A DNA stretch of 64,000 nt from Salinibacter sp. 10B (GCF_002954405.1 NZ_MQWC01000004.1:3288668-3352667); one strand, 5' to 3'; shown: positions 35,887-45,635, counted from the first letter of the stretch. Numbers and translations are program-made. Notes: a model not told the origin generated them from the sequence alone.

Positions 35887-36236
35887 AGCTACGGTAGGTA
35901 GTCAGGCTAGGTGTCTGACAGGAATACAAGGAAGCAGTTCAGCAGTCTGTTCCACGTCGCCCTTCCTAGATGAGAATGGGGGCTTCAAAACAATCACTAC
36001 AGCTCTTGCCATGCTCGGTAGAGCGCGGGAAAGACGGCGACGATGAGGACTTATCCTTTCGTGGTTGAGAGACGTACTCGGCTCGTGGTCTATCGCCGCT
36101 GTTGGACGCGCTCGACTGTGCGGCGTCTCCCTACTACAAAATGTCGATCTCCAGTATGTAGGAGACGATAATCGGTTCTTCTCCACATGCCAATCAACAC
36201 GTTCGCAGGCAATATCAAGGTCGCCGAAGGGGCTGC
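35887..36236. other. Intergenic region, right part of the islet
   Basis: 350 bases with no convincing gene; a 94-codon reverse frame here is Arg/Ser-rich and looks spurious. It contains the second direct-repeat copy (36077-36101) and ends at the pyrF stop. It should hold the promoter of the two small reverse genes. Confidence 0.55.
36077..36101 (+). repeat. Direct repeat copy 2 flanking small-gene islet
   Basis: Second copy of the 25-nt repeat at 35166-35190, same orientation, 23 of 25 identical. The start-to-start distance is 911 bases and encloses both small reverse-strand genes. It could be the target or attachment site of an inserted element, or the remnant of a repeated sequence. Confidence 0.65.
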
Positions 36237-37058
36237 CTACGACCGGAGCGCGTCCCGCAGCTCCTGTGCCGCCTCCGCCGCCGCGTCGGCGTAGTTGTCG
36301 CCCTCCGAGGCATAGATGATGCTGCGGCTGGAGTTAACGAGAATGGGCCCGTCGTCCGTCTGCGCCGCGTCGACCACGGCGCTCGGCGAGCCGCCCTGCG
36401 CGCCCACGCCCGGGATGAGGAAGGGAAGTGTCGGGCAGTCGTCGCGGAGCTCCGCCAGTGCCTCAGGCGCCGTTGCGCCTACCACGAGCCCCGCCGTACC
36501 ATCGGCGTCTCCGGACCAGTCGGCCACCTTCTGCGCCACGTGTCGATAGAGCGGCGTGCCGTCGCAGGTGCAGGCCTCCTGCAGGTCCGCCGCGCCGTCG
36601 TTGGAGGTGCGGGCGAGGACGAACGTGCACGTGTCCTCGTAGTCGAGAAACGGTGCGATGCTGTCGCGACCCAGGTAGGGCGAGACCGTGCAGGCATCGA
36701 AGCCCAGGTCCTCGTAGATGGACTGCGCGTAGAACTGGGCCGAGTTGCCGATGTCGCCACGCTTGGCGTCGCCGACGAGCAGGCAGTCGTCCGGGATGGC
36801 CTGCGTCACCTGATGGAGCACCGTGAGGCCGGCGGGGCCGAGTGCTTCGAAAAAGGCGAAGTTGGGCTTGTAAGCACAGGCGTAGGGGGCGGTGGCCTCT
36901 ACGATTGTCGCACAGAACTCGCGCACGGCGTCGGTGAGGAGGCGCCCGTCCCGCAGCGGCGCGGGGAGCCGTTCGGGGTCGGGGTCGAGCCCCACGCAGA
37001 CGACACTCTCTTTGTCGGATTGGAGGGAGCGAAGGCGGGAGGAAAACGAGTCGGACAT
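36237..37058 (-). CDS. pyrF: Orotidine 5'-phosphate decarboxylase (type 2)
   Basis: 273 residues, the length of the longer type 2 group. It converts OMP to UMP, the last step of pyrimidine synthesis. The catalytic motif is VGDAKRGDIGNSAQFYA, with the lysine in DAKRGD. CVGLDPDPERLP near the start, FLIPGVGAQGGSPSAVVDA, and LVNSSRSIIYAS near the end are also diagnostic. It stands alone on the reverse strand; other pyr genes are not in the window. Confidence 0.97.
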   Translation of the reverse strand: MSDSFSSRLRSLQSDKESVVCVGLDPDPERLPAPLRDGRLLTDAVREFCATIVEATAPYACAYKPNFAFFEALGPAGLTVLHQVTQAIPDDCLLVGDAKRGDIGNSAQFYAQSIYEDLGFDACTVSPYLGRDSIAPFLDYEDTCTFVLARTSNDGAADLQEACTCDGTPLYRHVAQKVADWSGDADGTAGLVVGATAPEALAELRDDCPTLPFLIPGVGAQGGSPSAVVDAAQTDDGPILVNSSRSIIYASEGDNYADAAAEAAQELRDALRS

Positions 37059-37401
37059 GGACGACGGGCATTCGTGACACCATAGGGACGATGGGCCTCA
37101 ACGTATCGGTGCCAGCGGGTAGCCGCAACCGAAAGATGCGTGTAGAGGGATCCAAGGAGGACGTCCCCTCCGATGAAGAGCAGGGGGATTTCAGGGAGGG
37201 AGAGGAGGGGAGAGGAACCGACGAGACGGTTGCACTTACCACATCCATGCCGCTGTTGGAAGCACTTCCAATTCCAGCAGATCCGGCTGCGCATCCGCTC
37301 ACGGTGTCCGTCTCGCCGTGCCCGTCCAGCGGAATTGCCCGATTGCCATCGGGGCTATGGGTGCGTACGCGTCGTCCCCTGACACCAACAACTCTATCGT
37401 C

Positions 37402-39513
37402 ATGTCAAATCCCAATCAGGGTCTCAGCAACATCAAGGGCGTCTCGGACGAGGATCAGCAAATGATCCAGAATATTGAGGCGATGATGGGGCCGGAACCC
37501 GAAGACATGGGCTTCATCAAGAACGTTTTCTGGGGCCGGTTTCGGGAGGATCTCCTCTTTCCGTATCCGGAAGAGGGGCAGCAGGAGCGGGAGCGCTGCG
37601 ACGAGCTTCTGGAGGAACTGGAGGACTATCTGGAGAATGGACACCCTCGCGTCGAGATTGACCGTGAGCAGTACATTCCCCAGGACGTCATCGACCGGCT
37701 CTTCGACATGGGAGTGATGGGGATGATTATTCCCGAAGAGTACGGGGGACTCGGGCTCGGGGTGACCAGCTACAACCGAGTGCTGGAGATGATTGGTCGG
37801 TACTGCGCGTCCACCGCGGTGATGGTGAGCGCCCACCAGTCTATTGGGTGCAAGGCGCTCGTGATGTTTGGGTCCGACGACCAGAAAGAGGAGTACCTCC
37901 CGATGGTGGCGCGAGAGAAGCTGAGTGCCTTCTGCCTCTCGGAGCCGAACGTGGGGTCGGACGCGGCGGCACAGGAATCCTTTTCGGTGAAGACCGAGGA
38001 CGGCGACTACATCCTAAACGGCGAGAAGAAGTGGTCGACCTCCGGGGCGTTTAGCGGGCTCCTCACGGTCATGTGCAAGAACATGGTGCCAGACCCGGAG
38101 ACCGGGGAGCTGGAGCAGCAGGGCGTGAACGCTCTTATTGTGACGCCCGACATGGACGGGGTGGAGGTCTTTGAAAACAACCGGGCCAAGACGGGCATCC
38201 GAGGCACGTGGCAGGCCCGCTTCCGGTTCAACGACGTGCGGGTGCCGCAGGAAAACCTCCTTCACAAGGAGGGCGGGGGGCTCAAGGTGGCGCTCTCGTG
38301 TCTCAACTACGGCCGCTGTACGCTGAGTGCGGGCGTGACCGGCGCCGCCAAGCAGGCGATGGAGCAGGGCATCAAGTGGGCACAGACCCGCTACCAGTTC
38401 GAGCGTCCCCTGGCCGACTTTGAGCTCGTGCAGCAAAAGATTGCTCGCATGTCGGCGGTCACCTACGCGATGGACGCCATGCTCTACATGATGACGGGCA
38501 TGCTGGATCGGGGCGACAAGGACATCATGGTAGAGACGGCAATGACCAAGGTGTTTTGCTCCCAGTTTGGGTGGGAGGTCATTGACGAAGTGATGCAGGT
38601 GATGGGCGGGGAAGGCTACATGACCGAGCACGAAGTGGAACGGGCTTGGCGAGACAACCGCATCCACTCGATCGTTGAGGGCTCGAACGAAGTCATGCAG
38701 TCCTTTATCTTCGCCTATGGGGGGAAGCAGCTCGCTGAGCAGATGGTCTCAGTGCAGGAGGCGCTGCTGTGGGACACCGACGAATCGATCGGGGACAACC
38801 TAAGCCGCATCGTGACGGCGGCCACAAACCCGACGGTGATGAGCAAGGCACTGCCGCTGGCGGGACAGCTCTTCCTTGGCCTCAAGCCAAGCGCACCGGA
38901 GATCCGAAACGTCCACCCGGCGGTGCGCGACCATGCAGATCGCCTGGCGAAGCTCGTGCAGAAGCACTCTCACTACTTCAAGCTCGTAAGCAAGTGGGAG
39001 CGCGAGGAGGTCGTGAAGCACCAGGCGCAGCAGGCTCGCGTGGCAAACAATGCCATCTACCTCTATGCCCTGTCGACCTCGCTGTCGAAGATGGACGATC
39101 AGCTCCGCACCGGCGAGTTTGGGCCGCAGTTTGAGCGGGACCGTGCGGCGTTCGAGTACCTGTTCGACTGGTTCGAGAATGAGATCCACCGTAACTTCGG
39201 CGAGATGCGCACCAATGCCGACGAGAGCATGCGCGAGGCGGCCGAGGCGGCACGATCCTACAACGACACGCTGCCCAACGACGATTACTATATCCACGAG
39301 GGCAGTCCACTGGGGCGCGACGCCGGCAAGACGCCGCCGTCTGAGCACATTCAGCAGTTCGACGGCGAGGGGCAGGATCCCCGCGAGGTGAACCGGGCGC
39401 CGGGGGAGACCGATGAGCTCGACGTGGAGGAGATCGCGGAGGAGGCGACGCCCCGTGGCGGAGACGGGGCGCCCGAAGAGGCGGCTCCGCCTTCGGAAGA
39501 GGAAGAGAGCTGA
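37402..39513 (+). CDS. Acyl-CoA dehydrogenase with long C-terminal extension
   Basis: 703 residues from the ATG at 37402, against about 380 for a standard enzyme. The acyl-CoA dehydrogenase core occupies about 85-470: FCLSEPNVGSDAAAQ, YILNGEKKWSTSGAFSGLLTVM and MQVMGGEGYMTEHEVERAWRDNRIHSIVEGSNEVM, in which the Glu of VEGSNE fills the catalytic-base position. The extra C-terminal helical domain resembles VLCAD/ACAD9 enzymes for long chains and often adds membrane association. A very acidic Pro/Glu tail ends it. It catalyses the first step of fatty-acid beta-oxidation. Confidence 0.93.
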   Translation: MSNPNQGLSNIKGVSDEDQQMIQNIEAMMGPEPEDMGFIKNVFWGRFREDLLFPYPEEGQQERERCDELLEELEDYLENGHPRVEIDREQYIPQDVIDRLFDMGVMGMIIPEEYGGLGLGVTSYNRVLEMIGRYCASTAVMVSAHQSIGCKALVMFGSDDQKEEYLPMVAREKLSAFCLSEPNVGSDAAAQESFSVKTEDGDYILNGEKKWSTSGAFSGLLTVMCKNMVPDPETGELEQQGVNALIVTPDMDGVEVFENNRAKTGIRGTWQARFRFNDVRVPQENLLHKEGGGLKVALSCLNYGRCTLSAGVTGAAKQAMEQGIKWAQTRYQFERPLADFELVQQKIARMSAVTYAMDAMLYMMTGMLDRGDKDIMVETAMTKVFCSQFGWEVIDEVMQVMGGEGYMTEHEVERAWRDNRIHSIVEGSNEVMQSFIFAYGGKQLAEQMVSVQEALLWDTDESIGDNLSRIVTAATNPTVMSKALPLAGQLFLGLKPSAPEIRNVHPAVRDHADRLAKLVQKHSHYFKLVSKWEREEVVKHQAQQARVANNAIYLYALSTSLSKMDDQLRTGEFGPQFERDRAAFEYLFDWFENEIHRNFGEMRTNADESMREAAEAARSYNDTLPNDDYYIHEGSPLGRDAGKTPPSEHIQQFDGEGQDPREVNRAPGETDELDVEEIAEEATPRGGDGAPEEAAPPSEEEES

Positions 39514-39546
39514 GGTCCGGCATTCCCTTTTTGATCGACGATAGAG

Positions 39547-39578
39547 GCGCAGCGGTCGTTCGGCCGCTGCGCTTTCTT
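39547..39578 (+). terminator. Rho-independent terminator after acyl-CoA dehydrogenase gene
   Basis: GCGCAGCGG (39547-39555) pairs with CCGCTGCGC (39564-39572) around an 8-base loop, followed by TTTCTT. It is 34 bases past the stop codon and should end that transcript. Confidence 0.85.
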
Positions 39579-39706
39579 GTTGGGGCCTATGGGAGACGGG
39601 GCCGGTCGGCGTCCGTTGGCAGGGATCTGGATCCCCGGTTGGACTGTTAACATGTCTTCCCTACCACACACTTCTCATCTACCTCCTTCTGCCTGTGTCC
39701 CCTCCG

Positions 39707-41290
39707 ATGCAGGGTACACCCGATACCGACTCCGAGGCCGAGCGCGATCGACTGCGGGCCCTCCGCCGGTTTGAGATCATGGATACAGCCCCGGAACCAG
39801 AATTTGACCGGATTGCGGAGCTGGCGGCGTCGCTGGCGGATGCGTCGGTGGCGCTGGTGCTCTTCGTCGATGCGCATCGGCAGTGGCACAAGGCCGCCGT
39901 GGGGACCGAGTGCTCGGAAATTGCACGAGAACGGTCCCTCGGAGCTTTGACAATCGAAACCGAAGGACCGACGGTCATTGAGGATGTGGAGGAGACGGAG
40001 TGGGGACGGAAGACTCCGCTCGTGGAGGGCGCGTCGCAGGCGCATTTCTATGCCGGCGTACCCCTGGTGACGCCCGACGGGTACCGGATCGGGGCCGTTG
40101 CTGTATTGGGGCGTACGCATCGCGTGGTTGACACCGACACTCTTGGGCAACTTCAACACCTGGCCGACATTGCGTCGGAGGCCCTCGTGGAACGCCAGTA
40201 TGCCCTCGGGGGGACGGAGGAGGTGAGTCAGACCGTTCTTGATCATCTGCCCGGCATTTTCTACGTGCTGGGCCCAAAGGGACGTTTGAAGCGATGGAAC
40301 GCCCGATTCGAGCGCATCTCGGGGTACGAGCCCGGCGAACTGGCTGGCCTGAAGGCGACTCGTTTGTTTGAAGGGCAGGATCGCGAGCGGGTGGCGGAGG
40401 CCATCACTACGGTATTCGAAGAGGGGGCGGCGACTGTTGAGGCAGACTTCGTGTCGAAGGCGGGCGACTCCGTTCCCATCTTGTTTTCCGGTGTCCGAAC
40501 CTACGTACAGGGCACCCCTCATCTCGCTGGTATGGGCATTGACGTGTCCGAGCAGCACCGCCAGGCCCGGGAGCTGCGCAAGGCGAAAGAAGAGGCCGAG
40601 GAAGCCAGTCGCATCAAGTCCGCCATGCTTCAGAATTTGAGCCACGAGATCCGCACGCCCCTCACCTCAATCATCGGCTTCTCGCGGGTGCTGGAGGAGA
40701 AGCTCTCGGGGGAGGAGGCGCGCATTGCCGGTCTGGTGCACGACGGCGGGAAACGGCTAAAGGGAACCATCGACTCCGTGCTTCAACTCTCAAAGCTGGA
40801 GACCGGTACGGAGGAGCTGTCTCGAGAGCATATCGATCTTACGGAGGTCGTCACGGAGGTGGCCGACCTTCTGCGTCCCCAGGCCGAAGAGAATCAACAG
40901 GAGTTCGTGACGGCTATGCCGACAGCACCGATAGAAGGGCACTGGAACAGAGGGGCCCTTCGTCGAATCACTGAGAACCTGTTGGAGAATGCCCTGAAGT
41001 TTACACCCGAGGGCGGACGCGTGACCCTACGAGTTCGAGGGACAGAGGCGGCGGCGATTCTGGAAGTAGAAGATACGGGGATTGGGATCAGCGAGGAGGC
41101 ACTTCCCGGTATCTTTGAGGCGTTCAAGCAGGAGTCTGAAGGATTGGATCGGGAATACGAAGGGAGCGGGCTGGGCCTGTCGAACGTTCGCAAGCTTACC
41201 GACCTGCTGGGGGGGACCGTGGAGGTCGAAAGCGAAAAGGGAAGCGGGACCCGTTTCACTGTACGGTTGCCGATAGACGATTCCCGCTGA
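39707..41290 (+). CDS. GAF-PAS hybrid-type sensor histidine kinase
   Basis: 527 residues from ATG 39707 (a GTG lies 12 bases upstream). A GAF domain at about 20-160 (FDRIAELAASLADASVALVLFVDAHRQWHKAAVG) is followed by a PAS domain at about 175-285, a HisKA dimerisation helix with the phospho-histidine in LQNLSHEIRTPL (about H313), and a HATPase_c domain with N-box NLLENALKFTPEGG, G1 EDTGIGISEEALPGIF and G2 GSGLGLSNVRKLT. No receiver domain or membrane segment is present, so it is a soluble orphan kinase; the cognate regulator is not adjacent. Confidence 0.95.
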   Translation: MQGTPDTDSEAERDRLRALRRFEIMDTAPEPEFDRIAELAASLADASVALVLFVDAHRQWHKAAVGTECSEIARERSLGALTIETEGPTVIEDVEETEWGRKTPLVEGASQAHFYAGVPLVTPDGYRIGAVAVLGRTHRVVDTDTLGQLQHLADIASEALVERQYALGGTEEVSQTVLDHLPGIFYVLGPKGRLKRWNARFERISGYEPGELAGLKATRLFEGQDRERVAEAITTVFEEGAATVEADFVSKAGDSVPILFSGVRTYVQGTPHLAGMGIDVSEQHRQARELRKAKEEAEEASRIKSAMLQNLSHEIRTPLTSIIGFSRVLEEKLSGEEARIAGLVHDGGKRLKGTIDSVLQLSKLETGTEELSREHIDLTEVVTEVADLLRPQAEENQQEFVTAMPTAPIEGHWNRGALRRITENLLENALKFTPEGGRVTLRVRGTEAAAILEVEDTGIGISEEALPGIFEAFKQESEGLDREYEGSGLGLSNVRKLTDLLGGTVEVESEKGSGTRFTVRLPIDDSR

Positions 41291-41374
41291 CCGCAATTCT
41301 GATGGGATCAATCCTGTTTGTCTCTTCTGAAGTCTCGCGGGAGGTCAAGGAAGCCTCTGGGGGCGTATGCGAAC

Positions 41375-41397
41375 GGAGGCGGATCACGAGCGCCTCC
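41375..41397. terminator. Hairpin between convergent genes
   Basis: GGAGGCG (41375-41381) pairs with CGCCTCC (41391-41397) around a 9-base loop, between two convergent genes. It has no T-run on either side, so it may be a weak bidirectional stop or only a chance stem. Confidence 0.35.
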
Positions 41398-41431
41398 CGT
41401 AGGTGGGAGCCGTTGGGCGCGAGGGGGCGTT

Positions 41432-41977
41432 CTATCGAAACTCCATCCAGAAGAGGATGGTGACGATCAGCATCACGATGCTAATGAGAAAATTCGAGGC
41501 GGTAATCCACGCACTGCCGATACGGTCGAGCTTGTAGAGGCAGAGATCGTAGGCACGGTTGTAGGTGGCCTTAATCTGGGAGAGGGCCATGTCGGCATTT
41601 TCGGCTGCACCGCCTTCCATCACCTCAGCTCGGGTAAACACGTACGTTAGTTCTTCCACGTCGTACTCGTAGGCCCGGACCGCCGCGCGCGCCTCATGGA
41701 GCTCGGTGAGGAGCTCTTGCAGTCGGCGGCGTCCGGAGAGATTGTAAAACGAGGGTTCGCAGGCATAAATGCGGTCGAGCAACTCGTCCAGCTCCTGGTC
41801 GAGGTCACTTCCTTCATCGACCAGGGTCGTGAGCCACGCCCAGTACTCGTCCGTCGAGAGCTCGAACAGTTCAGCGGCTACCGTGAGCTCGTCGTCGGAC
41901 GCAAGGGAAGCTACGTGGGGAGCAGACAGGGCCTCGTCGCGGGCGTCGCCACGCTCGTAGAGAACAGGGGCGGGCAT
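41432..41977 (-). CDS. Unknown protein with single C-terminal membrane anchor
   Basis: 181 residues, very acidic in the N-terminal half (ELFELSTDEYWAWLTTLVDEGSDLDQELDELLDRIY). A C-terminal hydrophobic segment, SAWITASNFLISIVMLIVTILFWMEF, ends 2-3 residues before the stop, so it is a tail-anchored inner-membrane protein. The middle is mostly helical. No family is recognised. The gene lies immediately downstream of serS (27 bases), so it may be co-transcribed with it. Confidence 0.75.
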   Translation of the reverse strand: MPAPVLYERGDARDEALSAPHVASLASDDELTVAAELFELSTDEYWAWLTTLVDEGSDLDQELDELLDRIYACEPSFYNLSGRRRLQELLTELHEARAAVRAYEYDVEELTYVFTRAEVMEGGAAENADMALSQIKATYNRAYDLCLYKLDRIGSAWITASNFLISIVMLIVTILFWMEFR

Positions 41978-42004
41978 AAGTGTGCGTCGTACAGGGCGAA
42001 AGAA

Positions 42005-43282
42005 CTACGCAATTTGGGCGAAGCCAGTGTACGGGTGGAGCACCTCGGGCAGTTCGATGGTGCCGTCCGCCTGCTGGTTGTTTTCCAAAAGGGCTGCCAC
42101 GATGCGGGGAAAGGCGAGGCCGCTGCCGTTCAGGGTGTGGACGAGCCGCGGTTTGGCCTCGGGCTCGGGGCGGTATCGGATCTGCATGCGGCGGGCCTGG
42201 AAGGCCTCAAAATTGGAAACGGACGATACCTCCAGCCAGCGCTCCTGACCGGCGCTCCACACCTCCAGATCGTATTTCTTCGCTTGGGTGAAGCCCATGT
42301 CGCCGGTGCACATGAGAAGGCGCCGGTAGGGAAGGCCGAGGGCATCGAGAGCGCTCTCGGCGTCTGACAGCAGCGATTCGAGGGCGCGGTAGCTCTCGTC
42401 CGGGTGCACGATATGGACGAGCTCTACCTTGTCGAACTGGTGCAGGCGGTTCAGGCCGCGCACGTCCGAGCCGTAGCTGCCGGCCTCGCGGCGCCAGCAG
42501 GGCGTGTAGCCGCAGTATTTGAGCGGGAGGTCGTCCCCGTCCAGGATCTCGTCGCGGTGGAAATTGGTGAGGGGGACCTCCGCCGTGGGGATGGGGAAAA
42601 AGTCGTCCCGGGGAATGCGGTACATCAGGTCGTCTTTGTCCGGCAGCTGGCCGGTGCCCTCGGCGCTTTCAGGGTTGACGAAGAGGGGCGCCTGAATTTC
42701 TCGATAACCACGATCGCGCGCTCGTTCGAGAAAGAAGTTTTGGAGGGCGCGCTGTAGCCGGGCACCACGGCCGGTATAGAATGGAAAGCCGCTGCCCGTC
42801 ACCTTTGCTCCCCGCTCGAAGTCCACGAGGTCGTGCTGGTCGGTGAGCTCCCAGTGTGGGGCCGGCTCGAAGTCAAACTCGGGCTTGTCTCCGAGGGTCT
42901 CCTCCACCTCGTTGTCGTCCTCCGTGGCCCCCACGGGCACACTGGGATGCGGCACGTTCGGAATTTTGAGCAGCAGTTCGCGCTGCTTCGTTTCAGCCTC
43001 TTCCACCTCGTCCTTCAGCGCGTCGATTTCGTCCTTCAATCGGCCCGTCTCGTCGATGCGCTTCTGCGCCTCCTCGTCTTTGCCCTCGCGCTTCAGCGCC
43101 CCGATCTCAGACGAGAGGTCGTTCTTGCGGGCCTGGGCGTCTTCCTTCTTCGTTATGGCCGAGCGCCGTGCCTCGTCCACGTCCAGCAGCTCGTCCACCA
43201 TGTCGGGCGAGCCAGTGTCCTTGGCCCGGATGGCCTCCTTTACGCGCTGAGGGTCGTTGCGGACAGTGTCGATGTCGAGCAT
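42005..43282 (-). CDS. serS: Serine-tRNA ligase
   Basis: 425 residues from the ATG at 43282. It charges tRNA-Ser. The N-terminal coiled-coil arm (about 30-110) is very charged. The class II motifs follow: motif 2 in YTPCWRREAGSYGSDVRGLNRLHQFDKVELV, and the late HTLNGSGLAFPRIVAALLENNQ and LEVSSVSNFEAFQARRM segments. It does not depend on a nearby tRNA-Ser gene; the one in this window is 17 kb away. Confidence 0.98.
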   Translation of the reverse strand: MLDIDTVRNDPQRVKEAIRAKDTGSPDMVDELLDVDEARRSAITKKEDAQARKNDLSSEIGALKREGKDEEAQKRIDETGRLKDEIDALKDEVEEAETKQRELLLKIPNVPHPSVPVGATEDDNEVEETLGDKPEFDFEPAPHWELTDQHDLVDFERGAKVTGSGFPFYTGRGARLQRALQNFFLERARDRGYREIQAPLFVNPESAEGTGQLPDKDDLMYRIPRDDFFPIPTAEVPLTNFHRDEILDGDDLPLKYCGYTPCWRREAGSYGSDVRGLNRLHQFDKVELVHIVHPDESYRALESLLSDAESALDALGLPYRRLLMCTGDMGFTQAKKYDLEVWSAGQERWLEVSSVSNFEAFQARRMQIRYRPEPEAKPRLVHTLNGSGLAFPRIVAALLENNQQADGTIELPEVLHPYTGFAQIA

Positions 43283-43525
43283 GGGAAAAGTAGTCAATCA
43301 GGAGCAACACGTTACAGTAGGGCGCACGGCGGTGCGTCCCTGCGGGCACGAAAATGGGATGTCGTAGGACGGAGTCCTGTCGGTCACTTCAGCCCGTTCC
43401 GGGGAACGGAGATCCATTTTGTCGATGCATTCGGAAGGCTGCAGTGTACGGGTCCAAGATAGAAAGCAGCGGAGGGGCTCCCACCGTTCGACTCTGAACT
43501 CCATTCGAAGATCGGAGGCAGAGCG

Positions 43526-44494
43526 TCACGAATCGTGGACGACACCGAGGTCGCGGCCCAGGGCGCGCAGTCCCTCGTCCAGGGAATGCGGGTCGTAGTT
43601 CAATTCCGTCTCCGCCTTGAGAATGATAAAGCCCGTTTTGGCCGGGCGATCCACCGGGTCGTCAAAGTATTCGCTCGGCACTGGGTCGATGGGCTCAGGG
43701 GAGAAGCCGAACACATCGGCTACCGTCTCCGCCAACTCGTGGATCGTCACCATCTCCCGCCCGGAGAGGTGGAAGATTCCGTCCTTGTCGCGGTCGATCA
43801 CACGTTCGATGCCGTCGGCTAGGTCCGGCACGTAGGTGGGCGTGCGCCACTGATCGTTCACCACGTGGATGGTGTTGCCCTTCGACAGCTCCTCGATCAT
43901 CCAGAGGACCACATTTGAGCGAGACAGCTGTTGGGCGGTGCCGTAGAGCAGCACGGTGCGCACGATCGTCCAGTCTGAAAGGCCGACCGACCGGATTGCA
44001 TTCTCGCCCGCGAGCTTTGTGCGACCATAGTAGTTGACGGGATCGGGACGGCCGTTTTCGTCGTAGGGCCCACGTTTTCCGTTGAATACGAAGTCCGTAG
44101 ACACTTGAACGAGGCGGGCGCGGGCCGTTTTGCAGTGCTTCGCGAGGCGCTTCACGGCACGGGCGTTGGTGGCCCAGGCATCGTTTCGGTTCTCGTCGCA
44201 GGCCCCGACATCAGACATCGCCGCGCAGTTCACGACCACCTCGGGATCGAAGTCCTCGAAGACCGACGTGACCGCATCGGGCGCCGTCACATCCATGGGC
44301 CTGTAGTCGATGTCGTCTCCGTCGAACCGAGGCGCCTCGTCGCGCGCCGTGGCGAGCACGTCGTAGTCGGACGACGCGTGCAGGTGCTGCGTGAGCGTTT
44401 GCCCGAGGAGGCCGTTGGCACCGGTTACCAGCACTCGGCGGGAGAGGGGACGCTGCTGCTGGAAGGGAAGGTCGTCGAACGGAAGGTCCGGCAT
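43526..44494 (-). CDS. RmlD-like dTDP-4-dehydrorhamnose reductase family SDR
   Basis: 322 residues from the ATG at 44494; longer frames to 44605 are not conserved. Rossmann motif TGANGLLGQTL at about 20-30 and the active-site YYGRTKLAGE (YxxxK) are in place. The VNCAAMSDVGACDE motif and DQWRTPTYVPDLADGIERVIDRD also match RmlD/SDR family. This family reduces dTDP-4-dehydrorhamnose to dTDP-rhamnose or acts on related sugar nucleotides, for lipopolysaccharide or glycan synthesis. No other rml genes are adjacent, so the substrate is uncertain. Divergent from the next gene. Confidence 0.9.
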   Translation of the reverse strand: MPDLPFDDLPFQQQRPLSRRVLVTGANGLLGQTLTQHLHASSDYDVLATARDEAPRFDGDDIDYRPMDVTAPDAVTSVFEDFDPEVVVNCAAMSDVGACDENRNDAWATNARAVKRLAKHCKTARARLVQVSTDFVFNGKRGPYDENGRPDPVNYYGRTKLAGENAIRSVGLSDWTIVRTVLLYGTAQQLSRSNVVLWMIEELSKGNTIHVVNDQWRTPTYVPDLADGIERVIDRDKDGIFHLSGREMVTIHELAETVADVFGFSPEPIDPVPSEYFDDPVDRPAKTGFIILKAETELNYDPHSLDEGLRALGRDLGVVHDS

Positions 44495-44613
44495 TGGAGG
44501 CGAGTCGATAGGGATCGTGAAGAGGGCAGGCCTGTTGCGCATAGGTGTGGCGCGCGCAGTAGTTTCGTCGCCAGCTCCCGTTTTGCCAACCCCAAGAGCG
44601 TTCAAGAACCGGT

Positions 44614-45402
44614 ATGCCGGACCCGCTGTCCAATCGTCGCCGAAAAGCCATTGCCGCTCTCACCCGTCGCCGGGGACGTCGGCAACACAATCAGACGCTC
44701 ATTGAGGGGCCTCGGGCCTTAGCGTCGGCCCTGGACGCCGGGGCCCCGCTCGTGGACTGCGTCGTAACGAAAGCGGCCCTGGACGATCCAGAGGTGCAGT
44801 CTCTTCTTGATCGTCTCTCCGTGCCGGTGTCGGTCACCGACGTGGAGACGATGGGGACCCTCACGGACGTGCAAACGCCGCAGGGCATTGTGGCGGTGGT
44901 GGAGCGACGGTTGATGGAGCCGGACGATCTGCTTCCTCAGCTCGGAGCGGAGTCTACGCTCCTGCTTCTGGACGGAGTGCAGGATCCGGGAAATGTAGGC
45001 ACCCTGGTGCGGACGGCGGCGTGGTTCGGGGCGTCTGGCGTCGTGGCGGGGCCGGGCACGGCCGGGCTGTATGGACCGAAGGTCATGCGGGCGGCCACTG
45101 GGGGACACTGGAGTCTGGCCCTGGCCCGTACCGACGCCCCCGGCCCACTGTTGGACCGGTTACGTCGGACGGGATGGGGACTGTACGGGGCGGACCTCCA
45201 GGGAGTGCAGGCCGACGAGTGGACTCCGCGTCGACCGTCCGCTCTCGTGCTCGGCAGTGAGGCACACGGCCTCAGCCCGGCCGTGCTCGATCGCCTCGAT
45301 ACGCCCGTGTCCATTCCCGGCGCGCCCCATCGCCCTGCTGCCGAATCCCTCAACGTGGCCGTCGCGGGAGGAATTCTCATCTATGAATGGATGGGGGGAT
45401 GA
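44614..45402 (+). CDS. TrmH/SpoU family RNA 2'-O-methyltransferase
   Basis: 262 residues. The SPOUT knot is clear: LLLDGVQDPGNVGTLVRTAAWFGASGVV, LVLGSEAHGLSPAVLDRL and VSIPGAPHRPAAESLNVAVAGGILIYEW. The N-terminal domain RHTLIEGPRALASALDAGAPL is the substrate-recognition part. It methylates 2'-OH positions in rRNA or tRNA; the rRNA (RlmB-like) role is likely but the target cannot be read from sequence. The start ATG at 44614 is divergent from the RmlD-like gene by about 120 bases. Confidence 0.94.
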   Translation: MPDPLSNRRRKAIAALTRRRGRRQHNQTLIEGPRALASALDAGAPLVDCVVTKAALDDPEVQSLLDRLSVPVSVTDVETMGTLTDVQTPQGIVAVVERRLMEPDDLLPQLGAESTLLLLDGVQDPGNVGTLVRTAAWFGASGVVAGPGTAGLYGPKVMRAATGGHWSLALARTDAPGPLLDRLRRTGWGLYGADLQGVQADEWTPRRPSALVLGSEAHGLSPAVLDRLDTPVSIPGAPHRPAAESLNVAVAGGILIYEWMGG

Positions 45403-45604
45403 CCGCTGATACAACTGACACCGAATCCGGCTGCAGACTTCAGGGAAGAGCTACGGCGGTGCAATACGCAAATCCCTCTCGTATCGTCGGCGCCAGCGAG
45501 GAGGGCACCAGAAGCGCCATTGGACTGTGACGTTACGAGCTTAACCGCAGGAGCGACACACCGTGGTACTGGGTTTTTCGTTTCCTGAAGGTCAATATCC
45601 GCTG

Positions 45605-45635
45605 TGTAGCGTCGTTTGAGTCCAACGACGCTACA
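45605..45635. repeat. Perfect 12-bp inverted repeat
   Basis: TGTAGCGTCGTT (45605-45616) and AACGACGCTACA (45624-45635) are exact reverse complements around a 7-base loop. No T-run follows. A related TCCAACGGCGCTAC lies about 60 bases downstream. It could be an operator, a repeat-element end or an RNA hairpin. Confidence 0.6.

Noticed and set aside
35902-36186. 94-codon reverse frame in the islet
   Set aside because: Arg/Ser-rich, no start context and it crosses the direct repeat; no sign of coding.
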